In this document: piece after piece, positions 1-10,093 of the stretch
Position numbering within the stretch: position 1 is the first letter of the stretch
How the letters are laid out: each line of letters starts with the position of its first letter
Assembly: GCF_000827885.1 (NCBI RefSeq)
Contig: NZ_JTKH01000006.1
Span: 1 to 64,000 of the forward strand
Direction of reading: 5' to 3'
DNA length: 64,000 nt
Source of the DNA: Vibrio renipiscarius
GTDB lineage: Bacteria > Pseudomonadota > Gammaproteobacteria > Enterobacterales > Vibrionaceae
Made by a program: the position numbers and the translations under genes
Notes under the pieces: model-generated
What the model was told of the DNA's origin: nothing
Database searches by the model: none
What the model saw: the letters and a program-made list of their open reading frames with translations, nothing else

Positions 1-886
<886 letters not shown>

Positions 887-1014
887 ACAACACCCAAGGG
901 GTTTTGTAGGACTCAATACAAGAACATGATTGAATGTGTGTGAGAACATAAGACAGCTTTCCAGATTAATTTTGCTTTCAGTTTTTTATAAAAGCTGAAG
1001 GTAAAAGAAGAATT

Positions 1015-1134
1015 TGCTTGGCGACCATAGCGTTGCGGACCCACCTGATTCCATGCCGAACTCAGAAGTGAAACGCAATAGCGCCGATGGTAGTGTGGGG
1101 TTTCCCCATGTGAGAGTAGGACATCGCCAGGCTT
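1015..1134 (+). rRNA. rrf: 5S ribosomal RNA
   Basis: A full-length 120-nt 5S rRNA. It has the conserved core CCATGCCGAACTCAGAAG and the terminal stem TGCTTGGCG/CGCCAGGC. It follows the 23S gene by about 130 bases, the normal 23S-5S spacing in a gammaproteobacterial rrn operon. Confidence 0.97.
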
Positions 1135-1202
1135 TAAATTTCGTTTTTAGATAGACCATCTAGAAACAAAATGGACGCTTACTACGGTAAGTTTGCCACT
1201 GC

Positions 1203-1279
1203 GGAGTGGTAGTTCAGTTGGTTAGAATACCGGCCTGTCACGCCGGGGGTCGCGGGTTCGAGTCCCGTCCACTCCGCCA
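1203..1279 (+). tRNA. tRNA-Asp (GTC)
   Basis: A 77-nt cloverleaf with encoded CCA. The acceptor stem GGAGTGG pairs with CCACTCC, the anticodon GTC lies at 1237-1239 in loop CTGTCAC, and the T-loop is GTTCGAG. It sits 68 nt after 5S as the first distal tRNA of the rRNA operon, as in E. coli rrnC and rrnH. Confidence 0.97.
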
Positions 1280-1313
1280 CTATTTTGAGAGTCGTCTCTT
1301 TAAACACGAAGAT

Positions 1314-1390
<77 letters not shown>

Positions 1391-1397
1391 TATACTA

Positions 1398-1426
1398 AGC
1401 CTCAGCAGAAATGCTGGGGCTTTTTT
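1398..1426 (+). terminator. Rho-independent terminator of the rRNA operon (unit 1)
   Basis: The stem AGCCTCAGCA / TGCTGGGGCT (one T-G wobble) with loop GAA is followed by six T. It lies just after tRNA-Trp and ends the rrn transcript. Confidence 0.92.
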
Positions 1427-1438
1427 ACGTCTGTAATA

Positions 1439-1524
1439 TTTGTATTGGTTCCAATTGGTAGAGCAGCGGATTCCCCGAATATCAAATAGCGCGTGTTGGG
1501 AGTTCGAATCTCTCCACCCTGCCA
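1439..1524 (+). pseudogene. tRNA-Trp pseudogene, copy 2
   Basis: It keeps the D-arm (CCAATTGGTAGAGC), the T-arm (GGGAGTTCGAATCTCTCC) and the 3' end CACCCTGCCA of tRNA-Trp. The 5' acceptor strand is replaced by an AT-rich run, one C of the 3' acceptor strand is missing, and the anticodon loop carries a net 10-bp insertion that destroys the 3' side of the anticodon stem. It cannot fold as a normal tRNA. Confidence 0.85.
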
Positions 1525-1531
1525 TATACTA

Positions 1532-1560
1532 AGCCTCAGCAGAAGTGCTGGGGCTTTTTT
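1532..1560 (+). terminator. Terminator of repeat unit 2
   Basis: This repeats the unit 1 terminator: AGCCTCAGCA / TGCTGGGGCT followed by six T. Only the loop base differs. Confidence 0.85.
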
Positions 1561-1572
1561 ACGTCTGTAATA

Positions 1573-1659
1573 TCTGCATCGACTTCAATTGGCAGAGCAG
1601 CGGATCCCCCGAATATCGAATAGCGCGTGTCGGGCGTTCAAATCTCTCCACTCCAGCCA
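1573..1659 (+). pseudogene. tRNA-Trp pseudogene, copy 3
   Basis: It has the same architecture and the same insertion as copy 2 (CCCCGAATATCGAATAGCGC in place of the anticodon arm). Further decay is visible: the D-arm starts TTCAATT, the T-stem has one mismatch (GGGCG against CTCTC), and the end reads CCACTCCAGCCA. Confidence 0.8.
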
Positions 1660-1666
1660 TATACTA

Positions 1667-1695
1667 AGCCTCAGCAGAAATGCTGGGGCTTTTTT
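1667..1695 (+). terminator. Terminator of repeat unit 3
   Basis: AGCCTCAGCA, loop GAAA, TGCTGGGGCT and a T-run; the same stem as after copy 1. Confidence 0.85.
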
Positions 1696-1706
1696 ACGTC
1701 TGTAAT

Positions 1707-1790
1707 ATCTGCATTAGCTCCAATTGGTAGAGCTGCGGATTCCCCGAATATCAAATAGCGCGTGTCGAGTGTTAGAATTTCATCCACTTC
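1707..1790 (+). pseudogene. tRNA-Trp pseudogene, copy 4 (most degraded)
   Basis: The D-arm TTAGCTCCAATTGGTAGAGC and the shared anticodon-arm insertion are clear. The T-arm is eroded (GAGTGTTAGAATTTCATCC), there is no CCA end, and no terminator follows. This is the outer, oldest-looking end of the array. Confidence 0.75.
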
Positions 1791-1945
1791 GCTATTTCTC
1801 GAATCTCATTCTCAGATTTCAGCTTGCGGTTGTGCAACAACCCGTAACACTTCTCTTTTAAGCTCTAAAACTACGCTGACATTCACTGAAGTTCTAATGA
1901 CGCAGGTTGTTTACTATACAGCCAGTTCAAGGAATAAGGTGCCCT

Positions 1946-2704
1946 ATGAAATTTAACACTAAGCTAGTGATTACATCACTTATCTCTATCCCTTTGCTTG
2001 CGGGTTGTACCTCGCCAGGTGAAGATGACCCTAATGCTGCTACTAAGCAAGGAGCGGTCGGGGGAGCGCTGCTAGGGCTAACGATGGGCGCATTGATGGG
2101 TGAACCTGATTTGGCTGTAAAAGGCGCGATTGCCGGTGGCGTTGCAGGAGGAGTCGCAGGCTCAAGTCAAGATCTGCAGAGTAATAGAGAGAATATACGT
2201 CATGATAGTCGCAATAGTGCCATCGCCGCGCTGGGAAGCGATGATACATCAGTTCGTCAACAGAACTGGCAACAGTTAGAAAACTTTGTGGGTGAATGGA
2301 ATGTGGGCATTCAGAATCATATTGTGACGATTGATCATCAAAAGATCACGGCAGAAGGAAGGCTCGCTTCCTTTTCGACTGCTAACGTCAACATTGCCAA
2401 CCCGCAGGGGCTCAATTTAAATGCGTCTTTTAGTTATGATGCCAGCAGTGGTCATCAGCTAGAGATTAATAATTTAGGCAAAAATGTATCGGTGCGTTTT
2501 GCTGGAGAGTCAGACGCAAACAGCAATAAGGTTTTATTTTATCCCACCAATGTCGATGATGTTATCTATGCGGATATTGAAACGGCGGATATTCGTCTTG
2601 AATTAAGTTTCGTTGGCCATCAGATTTGGCTCATTGATAGCTATGCCTATGTTGAAGGTCGTGAGCAAAAACTGCAAACATATCGCTTTACGAGAATGGG
2701 TTAA
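1946..2704 (+). CDS. Glycine-zipper lipoprotein of unknown function
   Basis: A 252-residue predicted lipoprotein. The signal peptide ends in lipobox LLAGC with Cys21 as the acylation site. Residues about 32-75 are a Gly/Ala-rich glycine-zipper segment (GAVGGALLGL, GAIAGGVAGGVAGS) of the kind that inserts into or packs against membranes. The remaining ~170 residues are soluble-looking and I do not recognise them. I chose the ATG at 1946 because AAGGAATAAGGT precedes it at good distance and the signal peptide begins there; the frame is open further upstream (TTG-type start at 1907), but that would bury the signal peptide. It is a single gene with its own terminator. The lipoprotein call is firm; the function is unknown. 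Confidence 0.8.
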   Translation: MKFNTKLVITSLISIPLLAGCTSPGEDDPNAATKQGAVGGALLGLTMGALMGEPDLAVKGAIAGGVAGGVAGSSQDLQSNRENIRHDSRNSAIAALGSDDTSVRQQNWQQLENFVGEWNVGIQNHIVTIDHQKITAEGRLASFSTANVNIANPQGLNLNASFSYDASSGHQLEINNLGKNVSVRFAGESDANSNKVLFYPTNVDDVIYADIETADIRLELSFVGHQIWLIDSYAYVEGREQKLQTYRFTRMG

Positions 2705-2746
2705 TTTGGCTTAAAGCCGTCTCATGTTAGTTTGCGGCATAAACAA

Positions 2747-2775
2747 AAAAGCCCCGCTCATAGAGCGGGGCTTTT
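2747..2775. terminator. Bidirectional terminator between the lipoprotein gene and suhB
   Basis: A perfect stem AAAAGCCCCGCTC / GAGCGGGGCTTTT with a 3-nt loop. A- and T-tracts on both sides serve the two convergent genes. Confidence 0.9.
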
Positions 2776-2792
2776 GTATAATCAAAGAGCGA

Positions 2793-3596
2793 TTATTTTA
2801 GCATTGCAGCATTGCCGTTTTCACGGATATGCTTAAGGATGCCTTTAACGCCACGAGCACTTGAAGCAACGATGTTGCCTGATGCCATGTAGTCAGTGCC
2901 GCCAGCGAAGTCTGTAACGATAGCGCCAGCTTCACGAGCGATAAGCTCACCTGCTGCCATATCCCAAGGTTTTAGGCCTAGTTCAAAGTAACCATCAACG
3001 CGGTTTGCCGCTAGGTAACATAGGTCTAGAGCTGCAGAACCAGTGCGACGGAAATCAGCGCAGTCAACAAATAGAGCAGATAGGATCTTGAAGTAAGATT
3101 CAGAATGCTGCTTTTGTTTGAATGGGAAACCAGTTGCAAGGATAGTACCTTGAAGGTCTTTAACTTGTTTTACGCGAATACGAGCGTTGTTCAGCTGAGC
3201 GCCAGAACCACGTTGAGCAGTAAATAGCTCGTTAAGCATTGGATCGTATACACACGCTACTTCAGTTCGGCCTTTAATGCGAACTGCGATAGATACTGAG
3301 AAGTGTGGTAGACCTTTAACAAAGTTAGACGTGCCATCCAGTGGGTCGATGATCCATTGTACTTCTTTATCACGGCCGTCGATAACGCCGTTTTCTTCAG
3401 CAACGATACAGTGGTCTGGGTAAGACGCTTTAATTGTATCGATGATCATTGCTTCCGCTTCTTTGTCTACGTTAGTAACAAAGTCGTTCGTGCCTTTTAG
3501 AGAAGATTCAATCTTCTCAACATTTTCAAGTGATTTGGCAATGTGGTTGCCAGCTTTTCGTGCAGCACGAATAGCGATATTAAGCATTGGATGCAT
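2793..3596 (-). CDS. suhB: Inositol-1-monophosphatase SuhB
   Basis: A 267-residue Mg2+-dependent inositol monophosphatase. The metal-binding motifs are present: Glu67/Glu68 (AEENG), DPLDGTSNF (Asp84, Asp87) and WDMAAGELIAREAGA near residue 210. In E. coli SuhB also joins the rRNA transcription antitermination complex; whether that role holds here is inference, though the gene lies 1.5 kb from an rRNA operon end. Length matches the family (E. coli 267). It is transcribed divergently from trmJ, with a shared 177-bp promoter region. Confidence 0.96.
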   Translation of the reverse strand: MHPMLNIAIRAARKAGNHIAKSLENVEKIESSLKGTNDFVTNVDKEAEAMIIDTIKASYPDHCIVAEENGVIDGRDKEVQWIIDPLDGTSNFVKGLPHFSVSIAVRIKGRTEVACVYDPMLNELFTAQRGSGAQLNNARIRVKQVKDLQGTILATGFPFKQKQHSESYFKILSALFVDCADFRRTGSAALDLCYLAANRVDGYFELGLKPWDMAAGELIAREAGAIVTDFAGGTDYMASGNIVASSARGVKGILKHIRENGNAAMLK

Positions 3597-3773
3597 ACTA
3601 ATTTCCCAACGGATGTTAAAGAACAGAAAAACGGCCGGAAGTATAACAGAATAAATAACAAATGGAAGTGGTTAAATTTCGTACTGTTGAGTCATGGGAT
3701 TAAATCCCTGCGATGATTTTGATCGGCAATGTGATAATATCTCGCAGCTTTATAATGCGATAGGTAATCGGTC

Positions 3774-4499
3774 ATGCTCAACAATGTCAAAGTAGTTTTA
3801 GTTGGTACTTCTCACTCAGGTAACATAGGCTCGGCTGCACGAGCAATGAAAGTGATGGGGCTAACTAACATGGTTTTGGTCGACCCTCAATGCGAGGTAG
3901 ATGACCAAGCAACCGCTCTAGCGGCTGGTGCGAGTGATATCGCTCTCAATGCTCAAATTTATCCAACGCTTGAAGAAGCGGTGGCCGATTGTGCTTTGGT
4001 TGTTGGCTCAAGCGCACGTTCACGTACATTAGATTGGCCTATGCTTGAGCCACGTGAATGCGGTGAAAAATGTGTCATCGAGGGACGTACGGCAAACGTT
4101 GCTATCGTCTTTGGTCGCGAGCGTACTGGACTGACAAATGATGAGTTACAGACTTGTCATTACCACGTTTGTATCCCTGCGAATCCAGAATATAGCTCGT
4201 TGAACTTGGCAATGGCCGTTCAAACGATCAGCTATGAAATTCGTGTTGCGCACCTTGCAGAAGAAAAGCTGGGTTTTACAGAAAGTACGCTTCCGGAATA
4301 TCCTCGCCATAAAGAATTGGAATTGCTGTATCAGCACCTTGAAAAAGTCATGGTTGATACCCAATTTATTTCTGAAGAGCAACCTGGAAAGGTTGTGAAT
4401 AAATTACGTCGTTTATTCAGTCGCGCACGTCCAGAATTACAAGAGATTAATATCTTACGTGGAATTTTGACCGCCGTTGAAAAAAACATTCGTCGTTGA
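3774..4499 (+). CDS. trmJ: tRNA (cytidine/uridine-2'-O-)-methyltransferase TrmJ
   Basis: A 241-residue SPOUT-class methyltransferase that 2'-O-methylates position 32 of several tRNAs using SAM. The trefoil-knot motifs are visible: [18 protein letters not shown] at the N-terminus, [13 protein letters not shown] near 110 and [17 protein letters not shown] near 140. The helical C-terminal extension (~165-241) is typical of TrmJ. It lies directly upstream of the isc operon, as in many gammaproteobacteria, and is divergent from suhB. Confidence 0.96.
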   Translation: MLNNVKVVLVGTSHSGNIGSAARAMKVMGLTNMVLVDPQCEVDDQATALAAGASDIALNAQIYPTLEEAVADCALVVGSSARSRTLDWPMLEPRECGEKCVIEGRTANVAIVFGRERTGLTNDELQTCHYHVCIPANPEYSSLNLAMAVQTISYEIRVAHLAEEKLGFTESTLPEYPRHKELELLYQHLEKVMVDTQFISEEQPGKVVNKLRRLFSRARPELQEINILRGILTAVEKNIRR

Positions 4500-4525
4500 T
4501 TTGTTCGTTTCGCTATCTTCCCGTA

Positions 4526-4575
4526 ATACCTGACTAAAATGGTCAAATTAATACTTGACCATTTTAGTCAGGTAT
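4526..4575. promoter_or_regulatory. Paired IscR type 1 operators forming a perfect 21-bp inverted repeat
   Basis: The left arm 4526-4546 and right arm 4555-4575 are exact reverse complements across an 8-nt spacer. The right-hand 25-bp block 4551-4575 fits the published E. coli type 1 [2Fe-2S]-IscR consensus at all but one position (ATA..TGAC....TAGTC..GTAT core). The left block 4526-4550 is a second, poorer match. TTGACC at 4555-4560 could be the -35 element of the isc promoter, so bound IscR would block RNA polymerase. Autorepression of isc by holo-IscR is established in E. coli. Confidence 0.88.
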
Positions 4576-4617
4576 GAAAAGATTCATACCACATGAACAA
4601 TGTGGATATGGTGTTAT

Positions 4618-5124
4618 ATGAGACTTACATCGAAAGGAAGATACGCAGTTACCGCTATGCTAGATGTGGCGTTACATTCTCAGCAAAACCCTGTGCCGCT
4701 TGCCGATATTTCTGAACGACAAGGTATTTCTCTGTCGTATTTAGAACAACTGTTTTCAAAACTACGTAAAGCCGGCTTGGTTGCTAGTGTTCGTGGTCCA
4801 GGAGGTGGATATCGCCTTGGTGCAGAAGCGCACACTATTGCGATTGGAACCGTCATCGCCGCTGTAGATGAATCCGTTGATGCAACAAAATGCAACGGTA
4901 AAGGTGATTGCCAAGGTGGCACTCGCTGTCTAACGCACACATTGTGGCGAGATTTAAGCTCGCGTATCAGTGACTTTCTTAACAACATCACCTTGGGTGA
5001 GTTGATGAAAGACAATGAAGTCATCTCAATTTCTGACCGACAAGATATCGATCTTGCGGTAAACCATAGCTTAACCAATCGCGACTCTTTGAGTGCGGCT
5101 ATGGGAATAAATGTCCGCTCATAA
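4618..5124 (+). CDS. iscR: Fe-S cluster-responsive regulator IscR
   Basis: A 168-residue Rrf2-family winged-helix repressor that senses the cell's Fe-S status. The [2Fe-2S] ligands Cys92, Cys98, Cys104 and His107 are all present ([16 protein letters not shown]). The recognition helix region is [19 protein letters not shown]. The ATG at 4618 gives the family start [16 protein letters not shown]; the frame is open six codons further upstream, but those residues are not conserved. It is the first gene of the isc operon, 30 nt before iscS, and is controlled by its own operators at 4526-4575. Confidence 0.97.
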   Translation: MRLTSKGRYAVTAMLDVALHSQQNPVPLADISERQGISLSYLEQLFSKLRKAGLVASVRGPGGGYRLGAEAHTIAIGTVIAAVDESVDATKCNGKGDCQGGTRCLTHTLWRDLSSRISDFLNNITLGELMKDNEVISISDRQDIDLAVNHSLTNRDSLSAAMGINVRS

Positions 5125-5154
5125 GCGGCCAGTAAGTTTACATTGGAGTAAAGA

Positions 5155-6369
5155 ATGAAACTGCCGATTTATCTTGATTATTCAGCAACTTGTCCGGTTG
5201 ACCCGCGTGTGGCTGAAAAGATGGTTCAGTGCATGACGATGGATGGTACGTTTGGTAATCCAGCGTCACGATCACACCGTTACGGTTGGCAAGCCGAAGA
5301 GGCAGTCGATAATGCTCGCGAACAAATCGCTGAGCTGCTGAACGCAGACCCTCGTGAAATCGTATTTACTTCTGGCGCGACTGAGTCTGACAACTTAGCC
5401 ATTAAAGGCGCTGCGCATTTCTACGAGAAAAAAGGTAAGCACGTCATTACCTGCAAGACTGAACATAAAGCAGTACTGGATCCTTGTCGCCAACTTGAGC
5501 GTGAAGGCTTTGAAGTGACTTACTTAGCGCCTGAAGCAAATGGCCTGGTTGATCTTGATAAACTTCAAGCCGCAATGCGTGAAGATACCGTACTGGTTTC
5601 TATCATGCACGTGAACAACGAAATTGGCGTAATCCAAGATATCGCAGCGATTGGCGAATTATGTCGCGAACGCAAGATTATCTTCCATGTGGATGCCGCG
5701 CAATCAGCGGGTAAAGTTGTGATTGATGTACAAGCGATGAAAGTAGACCTTATCTCGCTATCAGCGCATAAAGCCTACGGCCCGAAGGGCATCGGTGCAC
5801 TGTATGTTCGTCGTAAACCACGCATTCGCCTAGAAGCGCAAATGCACGGTGGCGGCCATGAACGTGGTTTCCGTTCAGGTACACTCGCAACGCACCAAAT
5901 CGTCGGTATGGGTGAAGCTTTCCGCATTGCAAAAGAAGAATTACAAAAAGATTACGATCATGCCTTAGCACTTCGTAACCGTCTATTTAATGGCGTGAAG
6001 GATCTTGAAGCGGTAACGGTAAACGGTGACTTTGATCAACGTGTACCACATAACCTAAACATCAGTTTCGCTTTTGTTGAAGGTGAATCGCTACTGATGT
6101 CACTGAAAGACCTTGCTGTTTCTTCAGGCAGTGCATGTACATCGGCAAGCCTAGAGCCATCATATGTTCTTCGTGCTCTTGGCCTGAACGATGAGTTAGC
6201 ACACAGTTCAGTTCGTTTCTCATTTGGTCGCTTTACGACGGAAGAAGAAGTGGACTATGCAATTGAACAAATCCGTGTAGCGGTTAATAAGCTACGCGAC
6301 ATGTCTCCTCTATGGGATATGTACAAGGAAGGGATCGACTTAAACACGGTTGAGTGGGCACACCACTAA
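5155..6369 (+). CDS. iscS: Cysteine desulfurase IscS
   Basis: A 404-residue PLP enzyme that takes sulfur from L-cysteine as a persulfide and hands it to IscU and to tRNA/thiamine sulfur relays. The PLP lysine lies in [11 protein letters not shown] (about residue 206) and the mobile-loop catalytic cysteine in [10 protein letters not shown] (about residue 328). Length is identical to E. coli IscS. A clear TTGGAGTAAAG Shine-Dalgarno precedes the ATG. Second gene of isc. Confidence 0.98.
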   Translation: MKLPIYLDYSATCPVDPRVAEKMVQCMTMDGTFGNPASRSHRYGWQAEEAVDNAREQIAELLNADPREIVFTSGATESDNLAIKGAAHFYEKKGKHVITCKTEHKAVLDPCRQLEREGFEVTYLAPEANGLVDLDKLQAAMREDTVLVSIMHVNNEIGVIQDIAAIGELCRERKIIFHVDAAQSAGKVVIDVQAMKVDLISLSAHKAYGPKGIGALYVRRKPRIRLEAQMHGGGHERGFRSGTLATHQIVGMGEAFRIAKEELQKDYDHALALRNRLFNGVKDLEAVTVNGDFDQRVPHNLNISFAFVEGESLLMSLKDLAVSSGSACTSASLEPSYVLRALGLNDELAHSSVRFSFGRFTTEEEVDYAIEQIRVAVNKLRDMSPLWDMYKEGIDLNTVEWAHH

Positions 6370-6419
6370 TCAGTTTGCGTCCCAATTGATGTAGATGTAG
6401 AGGATTCGAGGTAGATATT

Positions 6420-6800
6420 ATGGCGTACAGCGAAAAAGTAATTGATCATTATGAGAACCCACGTAACGTTGGTTCTTTCGATAAAGAAGATCCATCAGTA
6501 GGCAGCGGCATGGTTGGCGCTCCTGCATGTGGTGATGTGATGAAACTTCAAATTAAAGTAACACCGGAAGGTATTATCGAAGATGCGAAGTTTAAAACTT
6601 ATGGTTGTGGTAGTGCGATTGCTTCAAGCTCATTGGTAACAGAATGGGTAAAAGGTAAATCAATCGATGAAGCCGCAGCAATCAAAAACTCTGAAATTGC
6701 CGAAGAGCTAGAACTGCCACCAGTAAAAGTTCACTGCTCAATCCTAGCGGAAGATGCAATTAAAGCAGCAGTTGCTGACTATAAGAAGAAACATCAGTAA
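6420..6800 (+). CDS. iscU: Fe-S cluster scaffold protein IscU
   Basis: A 126-residue scaffold on which [2Fe-2S] clusters are built. The ligands Cys37 (PACGDVM), Asp39, Cys63 (YGCGSA) and Cys106 (KVHCSI) are present. The LPPVK motif at residues 99-103, which the chaperone HscA recognises, is intact. It lies 50 nt after iscS with its own ribosome-binding site. Confidence 0.98.
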   Translation: MAYSEKVIDHYENPRNVGSFDKEDPSVGSGMVGAPACGDVMKLQIKVTPEGIIEDAKFKTYGCGSAIASSSLVTEWVKGKSIDEAAAIKNSEIAEELELPPVKVHCSILAEDAIKAAVADYKKKHQ

Positions 6801-6817
6801 ACTCGACTTTGTCATGA

Positions 6818-6834
6818 TGGGAGCTGGCCTCCCA
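6818..6834 (+). promoter_or_regulatory. Intercistronic hairpin iscU-iscA
   Basis: TGGGAG-CTGGC-CTCCCA followed by TTTTATT. It resembles a weak terminator or a processing/stability hairpin and would lower expression of the distal genes relative to iscRSU. Confidence 0.55.
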
Positions 6835-6867
6835 TTTTATTGGTAATAGAAACAATCAAGGTGCAGT

Positions 6868-7191
6868 ATGGCCATTACATTAACAGATGCAGCAGTTAGC
6901 CGTATCAGTGCTTTCCTAGAAAATCGTGGGAAGGGCGTGGGTTTGCGTCTCGGTGTAAAAACGACAGGTTGTTCGGGTATGGCTTATGTACTTGAGTTTG
7001 TCGATGAGCTAAATGAAGAAGATGAAGTTTTTGAGCACAAAGGTGTCAAAGTCATCATCGATCAAAAAAGCCTCGCATACCTTGACGGCACAGAGCTTGA
7101 CTACGTAAAACAAGGCTTGAATGAAGGCTTTGAGTTCAATAACCCGAACGCGAAAAGTGAATGTGGCTGTGGTGAAAGCTTCAACGTTTAA
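6868..7191 (+). CDS. iscA: A-type Fe-S carrier IscA
   Basis: A 107-residue HesB/IscA carrier that delivers iron or Fe-S clusters to apoproteins. The three conserved cysteines are in TTGCSGMAY (Cys35) and in the C-terminal CGCGESF (Cys99, Cys101). Length is the same as E. coli IscA. Fourth gene of the operon, between two small intercistronic hairpins. Confidence 0.97.
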   Translation: MAITLTDAAVSRISAFLENRGKGVGLRLGVKTTGCSGMAYVLEFVDELNEEDEVFEHKGVKVIIDQKSLAYLDGTELDYVKQGLNEGFEFNNPNAKSECGCGESFNV

Positions 7192-7199
7192 TGATTGAT

Positions 7200-7221
7200 C
7201 TCCTGCTTGCGAAAGTGGGAG
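7200..7221 (+). promoter_or_regulatory. Intercistronic hairpin iscA-hscB with GNRA tetraloop
   Basis: CTCCTGCTT-GCGA-AAGTGGGAG pairs over nine positions with two G-T wobbles and closes with a GCGA (GNRA) tetraloop. No T-run follows, so an mRNA stability or processing element is likelier than a terminator. Confidence 0.5.
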
Positions 7222-7244
7222 AGATTGCCAAAGGCTAGATTTAG

Positions 7245-7760
7245 ATGAATCACTTCGAATTATTTGGGCTACCAACTCAGTTCAGTCTGGATGGTAGCCT
7301 TCTTTCTTCTCAGTTCCGAGAACTGCAAAAACGTTTTCATCCTGACAATTTTGCGACTGCTTCTGAGCGTGACCGCTTGATGGCAGTGCAAAAAGCAGCG
7401 CAAATTAACGACGCTTATCAAATTTTGAAAAAGCCGCTTTCGCGTGCAGAATATTTGATTGCCCAAAATGGCATCGAATTGCATGGTGAACAGCAGACTC
7501 TACAAGATCCTCTGTTTCTCATGGAGCAAATGGAATTACGTGAAGAGTTGGAAGAGATCCCTGGTGGAACGGATCCTGAAGCTGCATTGTTTGAGTTTGA
7601 TGAAAAAGTGACTAAAACGTACAAGCAGCAGTTGGTCGAGATCGAAAAAGAGCTTAATGCCGCTCAATGGATTCTTGCCGCTGATCGTGTACGTAAGCTT
7701 AAATTTATTGCCAAATTAAAACATGAAATCGAGTTAGTAGAAGAAAAACTACTCGGTTAA
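7245..7760 (+). CDS. hscB: Fe-S co-chaperone HscB
   Basis: A 171-residue J-domain co-chaperone that brings IscU to HscA and stimulates its ATPase. The J-domain occupies residues ~1-75 with the HPD tripeptide at 32-34 (RFHPDNF). A helical IscU-binding domain (~95-165) follows. It is 20 nt upstream of hscA. Confidence 0.96.
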   Translation: MNHFELFGLPTQFSLDGSLLSSQFRELQKRFHPDNFATASERDRLMAVQKAAQINDAYQILKKPLSRAEYLIAQNGIELHGEQQTLQDPLFLMEQMELREELEEIPGGTDPEAALFEFDEKVTKTYKQQLVEIEKELNAAQWILAADRVRKLKFIAKLKHEIELVEEKLLG

Positions 7761-7780
7761 CCTCAGAGCAAGGACTAACA

Positions 7781-9634
7781 ATGGCGTTACTTCAAATTGC
7801 AGAACCGGGCCAGAGCTCGGCACCTCATGAGCATAAATTAGCTGCCGGTATTGATCTCGGCACAACTAATTCATTGGTTTCGACGGTTCGTAGCGGTAAT
7901 GCTGCGACATTAGAAGACGACCAAGGCCGTCGTATTTTGCCTTCTGTAGTTCATTACACCAATGATTCGGTTTTGGTTGGACATGAAGCACTGGCGCATT
8001 CAGAACAGGATGCTGCTAATACCATCATTTCAGTTAAGCGTCTGATTGGCCGTTCATTGACGGACATAAACCAGCGCTACTCTTCTCTGCCTTACCAGTT
8101 TATTGCCAGTGATAATGGTTTGCCTATCTTACAAACCGCGGGTGGCAATAAGAATCCGATCGAAATATCTGCAGACATTTTAAATGCGTTGAAAGTCCGT
8201 GCTGAAACCACACTGGGTGGCGAGTTAGCGGGGGTGGTGATCACTGTACCGGCTTATTTCGATGACGCTCAGCGTGCAGGAACAAAAGATGCGGCTAAAC
8301 TGGCGGGTCTTCATGTTTTACGCTTGCTGAATGAGCCGACCGCTGCTGCGATTGCTTATGGCTTAGATTCTGGTCAAGAAGGCGTGGTTGCGGTTTACGA
8401 CCTTGGTGGCGGCACATTTGACATCTCGATCTTACGTTTATCGAAAGGCGTATTTGAAGTGTTAGCGACCGGTGGGGATTCGGCTCTTGGTGGTGACGAT
8501 TTCGACCATCTATTGGCTGAGCACTTATTGGCGCAAATGGGCATCGAAGCCCCATTATCAGCAGAGCAAAACCGTACACTGCTCAATGCTGCGCAAAAAG
8601 TGAAGCAATCATTCTCTACTCAAGACGTCGCGGATGTGAATGTTCTTGATTGGCAAGGTTCGGTTACACGTGAAGAGTTTGAAGACTTAATTCGCCCACT
8701 CGTGAAGAAAACATTGATGTCATGCCGACGCGCATTGAAAGATGCCGAAGTTGAGCTAGAAGAAGTCAACGAAGTCGTTATGGTGGGTGGTTCAACTCGC
8801 ACATTGTTGGTACGTGAAATGGTCGGCGAATTCTTTGAACGCGCGCCACTTACCAGTATCAACCCGGACGAAGTGGTCGCTATTGGCGCTGGCATTCAAG
8901 CCGATATCCTTGTGGGTAACAAACCGGATTCAGAGATGTTATTGCTGGATGTTATTCCGCTTTCGTTGGGTATTGAAACCATGGGTGGTTTGGTGGAAAA
9001 AATCATTCCACGTAACACCACGATTCCGGTTGCACGAGCGCAAGAATTTACCACATTTAAAGATGGTCAGACTGCGATGACCGTTCATACCGTACAGGGT
9101 GAACGTGAAATGGTCGACGATTGTCGTTCATTAGCGCGCTTCTCATTAAAAGGCATTCCCCCAATGGCGGCGGGTGCAGCGCATATTCGAGTGACTTATC
9201 AAGTGGATGCTGACGGCCTATTGTCGGTAACGGCAATGGAAAAGAGCACCGGTATTCAATCAGAAATTCAAGTGAAGCCTTCTTACGGTTTAAGTGACAA
9301 TGAAGTCGCTAATATGCTGCGTGATTCGATGACGTATGCCAAAGAAGACATGCAAGCTCGTGCTCTCGCAGAGCAACGTGTTGAAGCGGATCGTGTGATT
9401 GAAGGTTTGATCGCTGCGATGCAAGCAGACGGTGAAGAATTACTGACAAGCGAAGAAGAACAAGCGCTACTGAAAGTGATTGAGACCCTTATTGAACTGC
9501 GCAACGGTGATGATGCCGATGCGATTGAGTTAGGAATTAAAGCGACGGATAAGGCAAGCCAAGAGTTTGCGTCTCGTCGTATGGATAAATCGATTCGAGC
9601 TGCGCTATCAGGTCAGTCAGTCAATGATATTTAA
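7781..9634 (+). CDS. hscA: Hsp70-class chaperone HscA
   Basis: A 617-residue specialised Hsp70 that binds the LPPVK motif of IscU and drives cluster transfer. The nucleotide-binding domain shows [11 protein letters not shown] (about 24), [14 protein letters not shown] (about 205) and [16 protein letters not shown]. The substrate domain and lid fill residues ~390-617. The C-terminus lacks the EEVD-like tail of DnaK, as expected for HscA. It ends 11 nt before fdx. Confidence 0.97.
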   Translation: MALLQIAEPGQSSAPHEHKLAAGIDLGTTNSLVSTVRSGNAATLEDDQGRRILPSVVHYTNDSVLVGHEALAHSEQDAANTIISVKRLIGRSLTDINQRYSSLPYQFIASDNGLPILQTAGGNKNPIEISADILNALKVRAETTLGGELAGVVITVPAYFDDAQRAGTKDAAKLAGLHVLRLLNEPTAAAIAYGLDSGQEGVVAVYDLGGGTFDISILRLSKGVFEVLATGGDSALGGDDFDHLLAEHLLAQMGIEAPLSAEQNRTLLNAAQKVKQSFSTQDVADVNVLDWQGSVTREEFEDLIRPLVKKTLMSCRRALKDAEVELEEVNEVVMVGGSTRTLLVREMVGEFFERAPLTSINPDEVVAIGAGIQADILVGNKPDSEMLLLDVIPLSLGIETMGGLVEKIIPRNTTIPVARAQEFTTFKDGQTAMTVHTVQGEREMVDDCRSLARFSLKGIPPMAAGAAHIRVTYQVDADGLLSVTAMEKSTGIQSEIQVKPSYGLSDNEVANMLRDSMTYAKEDMQARALAEQRVEADRVIEGLIAAMQADGEELLTSEEEQALLKVIETLIELRNGDDADAIELGIKATDKASQEFASRRMDKSIRAALSGQSVNDI

Positions 9635-9645
9635 GAGTAGAAGTT

Positions 9646-9984
9646 ATGCCTAAAATTATCGTATTACCTCATGAAGACTTATGTCCTGAAGGTGCTGTAT
9701 TAGAAGCTCAAGCGGGCGAAACAGTATTGGATGTGGCACTAAAGAATGGTATTGGAATTGAACATGCGTGTGAAAAGTCGTGTGCTTGTACTACTTGCCA
9801 CATTATTGTTCGCGAAGGCTTTGACTCATTAGATGAAAGTGATGAGCTAGAAGATGACATGCTTGATAAAGCGTGGGGTTTAGAGCCGGAATCTCGTCTA
9901 GGCTGTCAGGCCCGAGTAGCAAAAGAAGATTTAGTGGTTGAAATTCCACGTTACACTCTAAATCACGCTTCAGAAGACCATTAA
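9646..9984 (+). CDS. fdx: ISC-type [2Fe-2S] ferredoxin
   Basis: A 112-residue adrenodoxin-like ferredoxin, the electron donor for Fe-S assembly. The four cluster ligands are in ACEKSCACTTCH (C-x5-C-x2-C) and LGCQA. Length and position after hscA match the isc family. Confidence 0.97.
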   Translation: MPKIIVLPHEDLCPEGAVLEAQAGETVLDVALKNGIGIEHACEKSCACTTCHIIVREGFDSLDESDELEDDMLDKAWGLEPESRLGCQARVAKEDLVVEIPRYTLNHASEDH

Positions 9985-10093
9985 TGTTCTTTGAGCTGAA
10001 TTTAACGTTTGTTTATTGTCATGCATTTGATGATTTACGATAAATTCAGCTATCTTGAACAATATTAATACTCGATTTTAAGGAAGACGACGA

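Noticed and set aside
1439..1790. Copies 2-4 as functional tRNA genes
   Set aside because: The 5' acceptor strand and the anticodon stem are lost; no cloverleaf can form.
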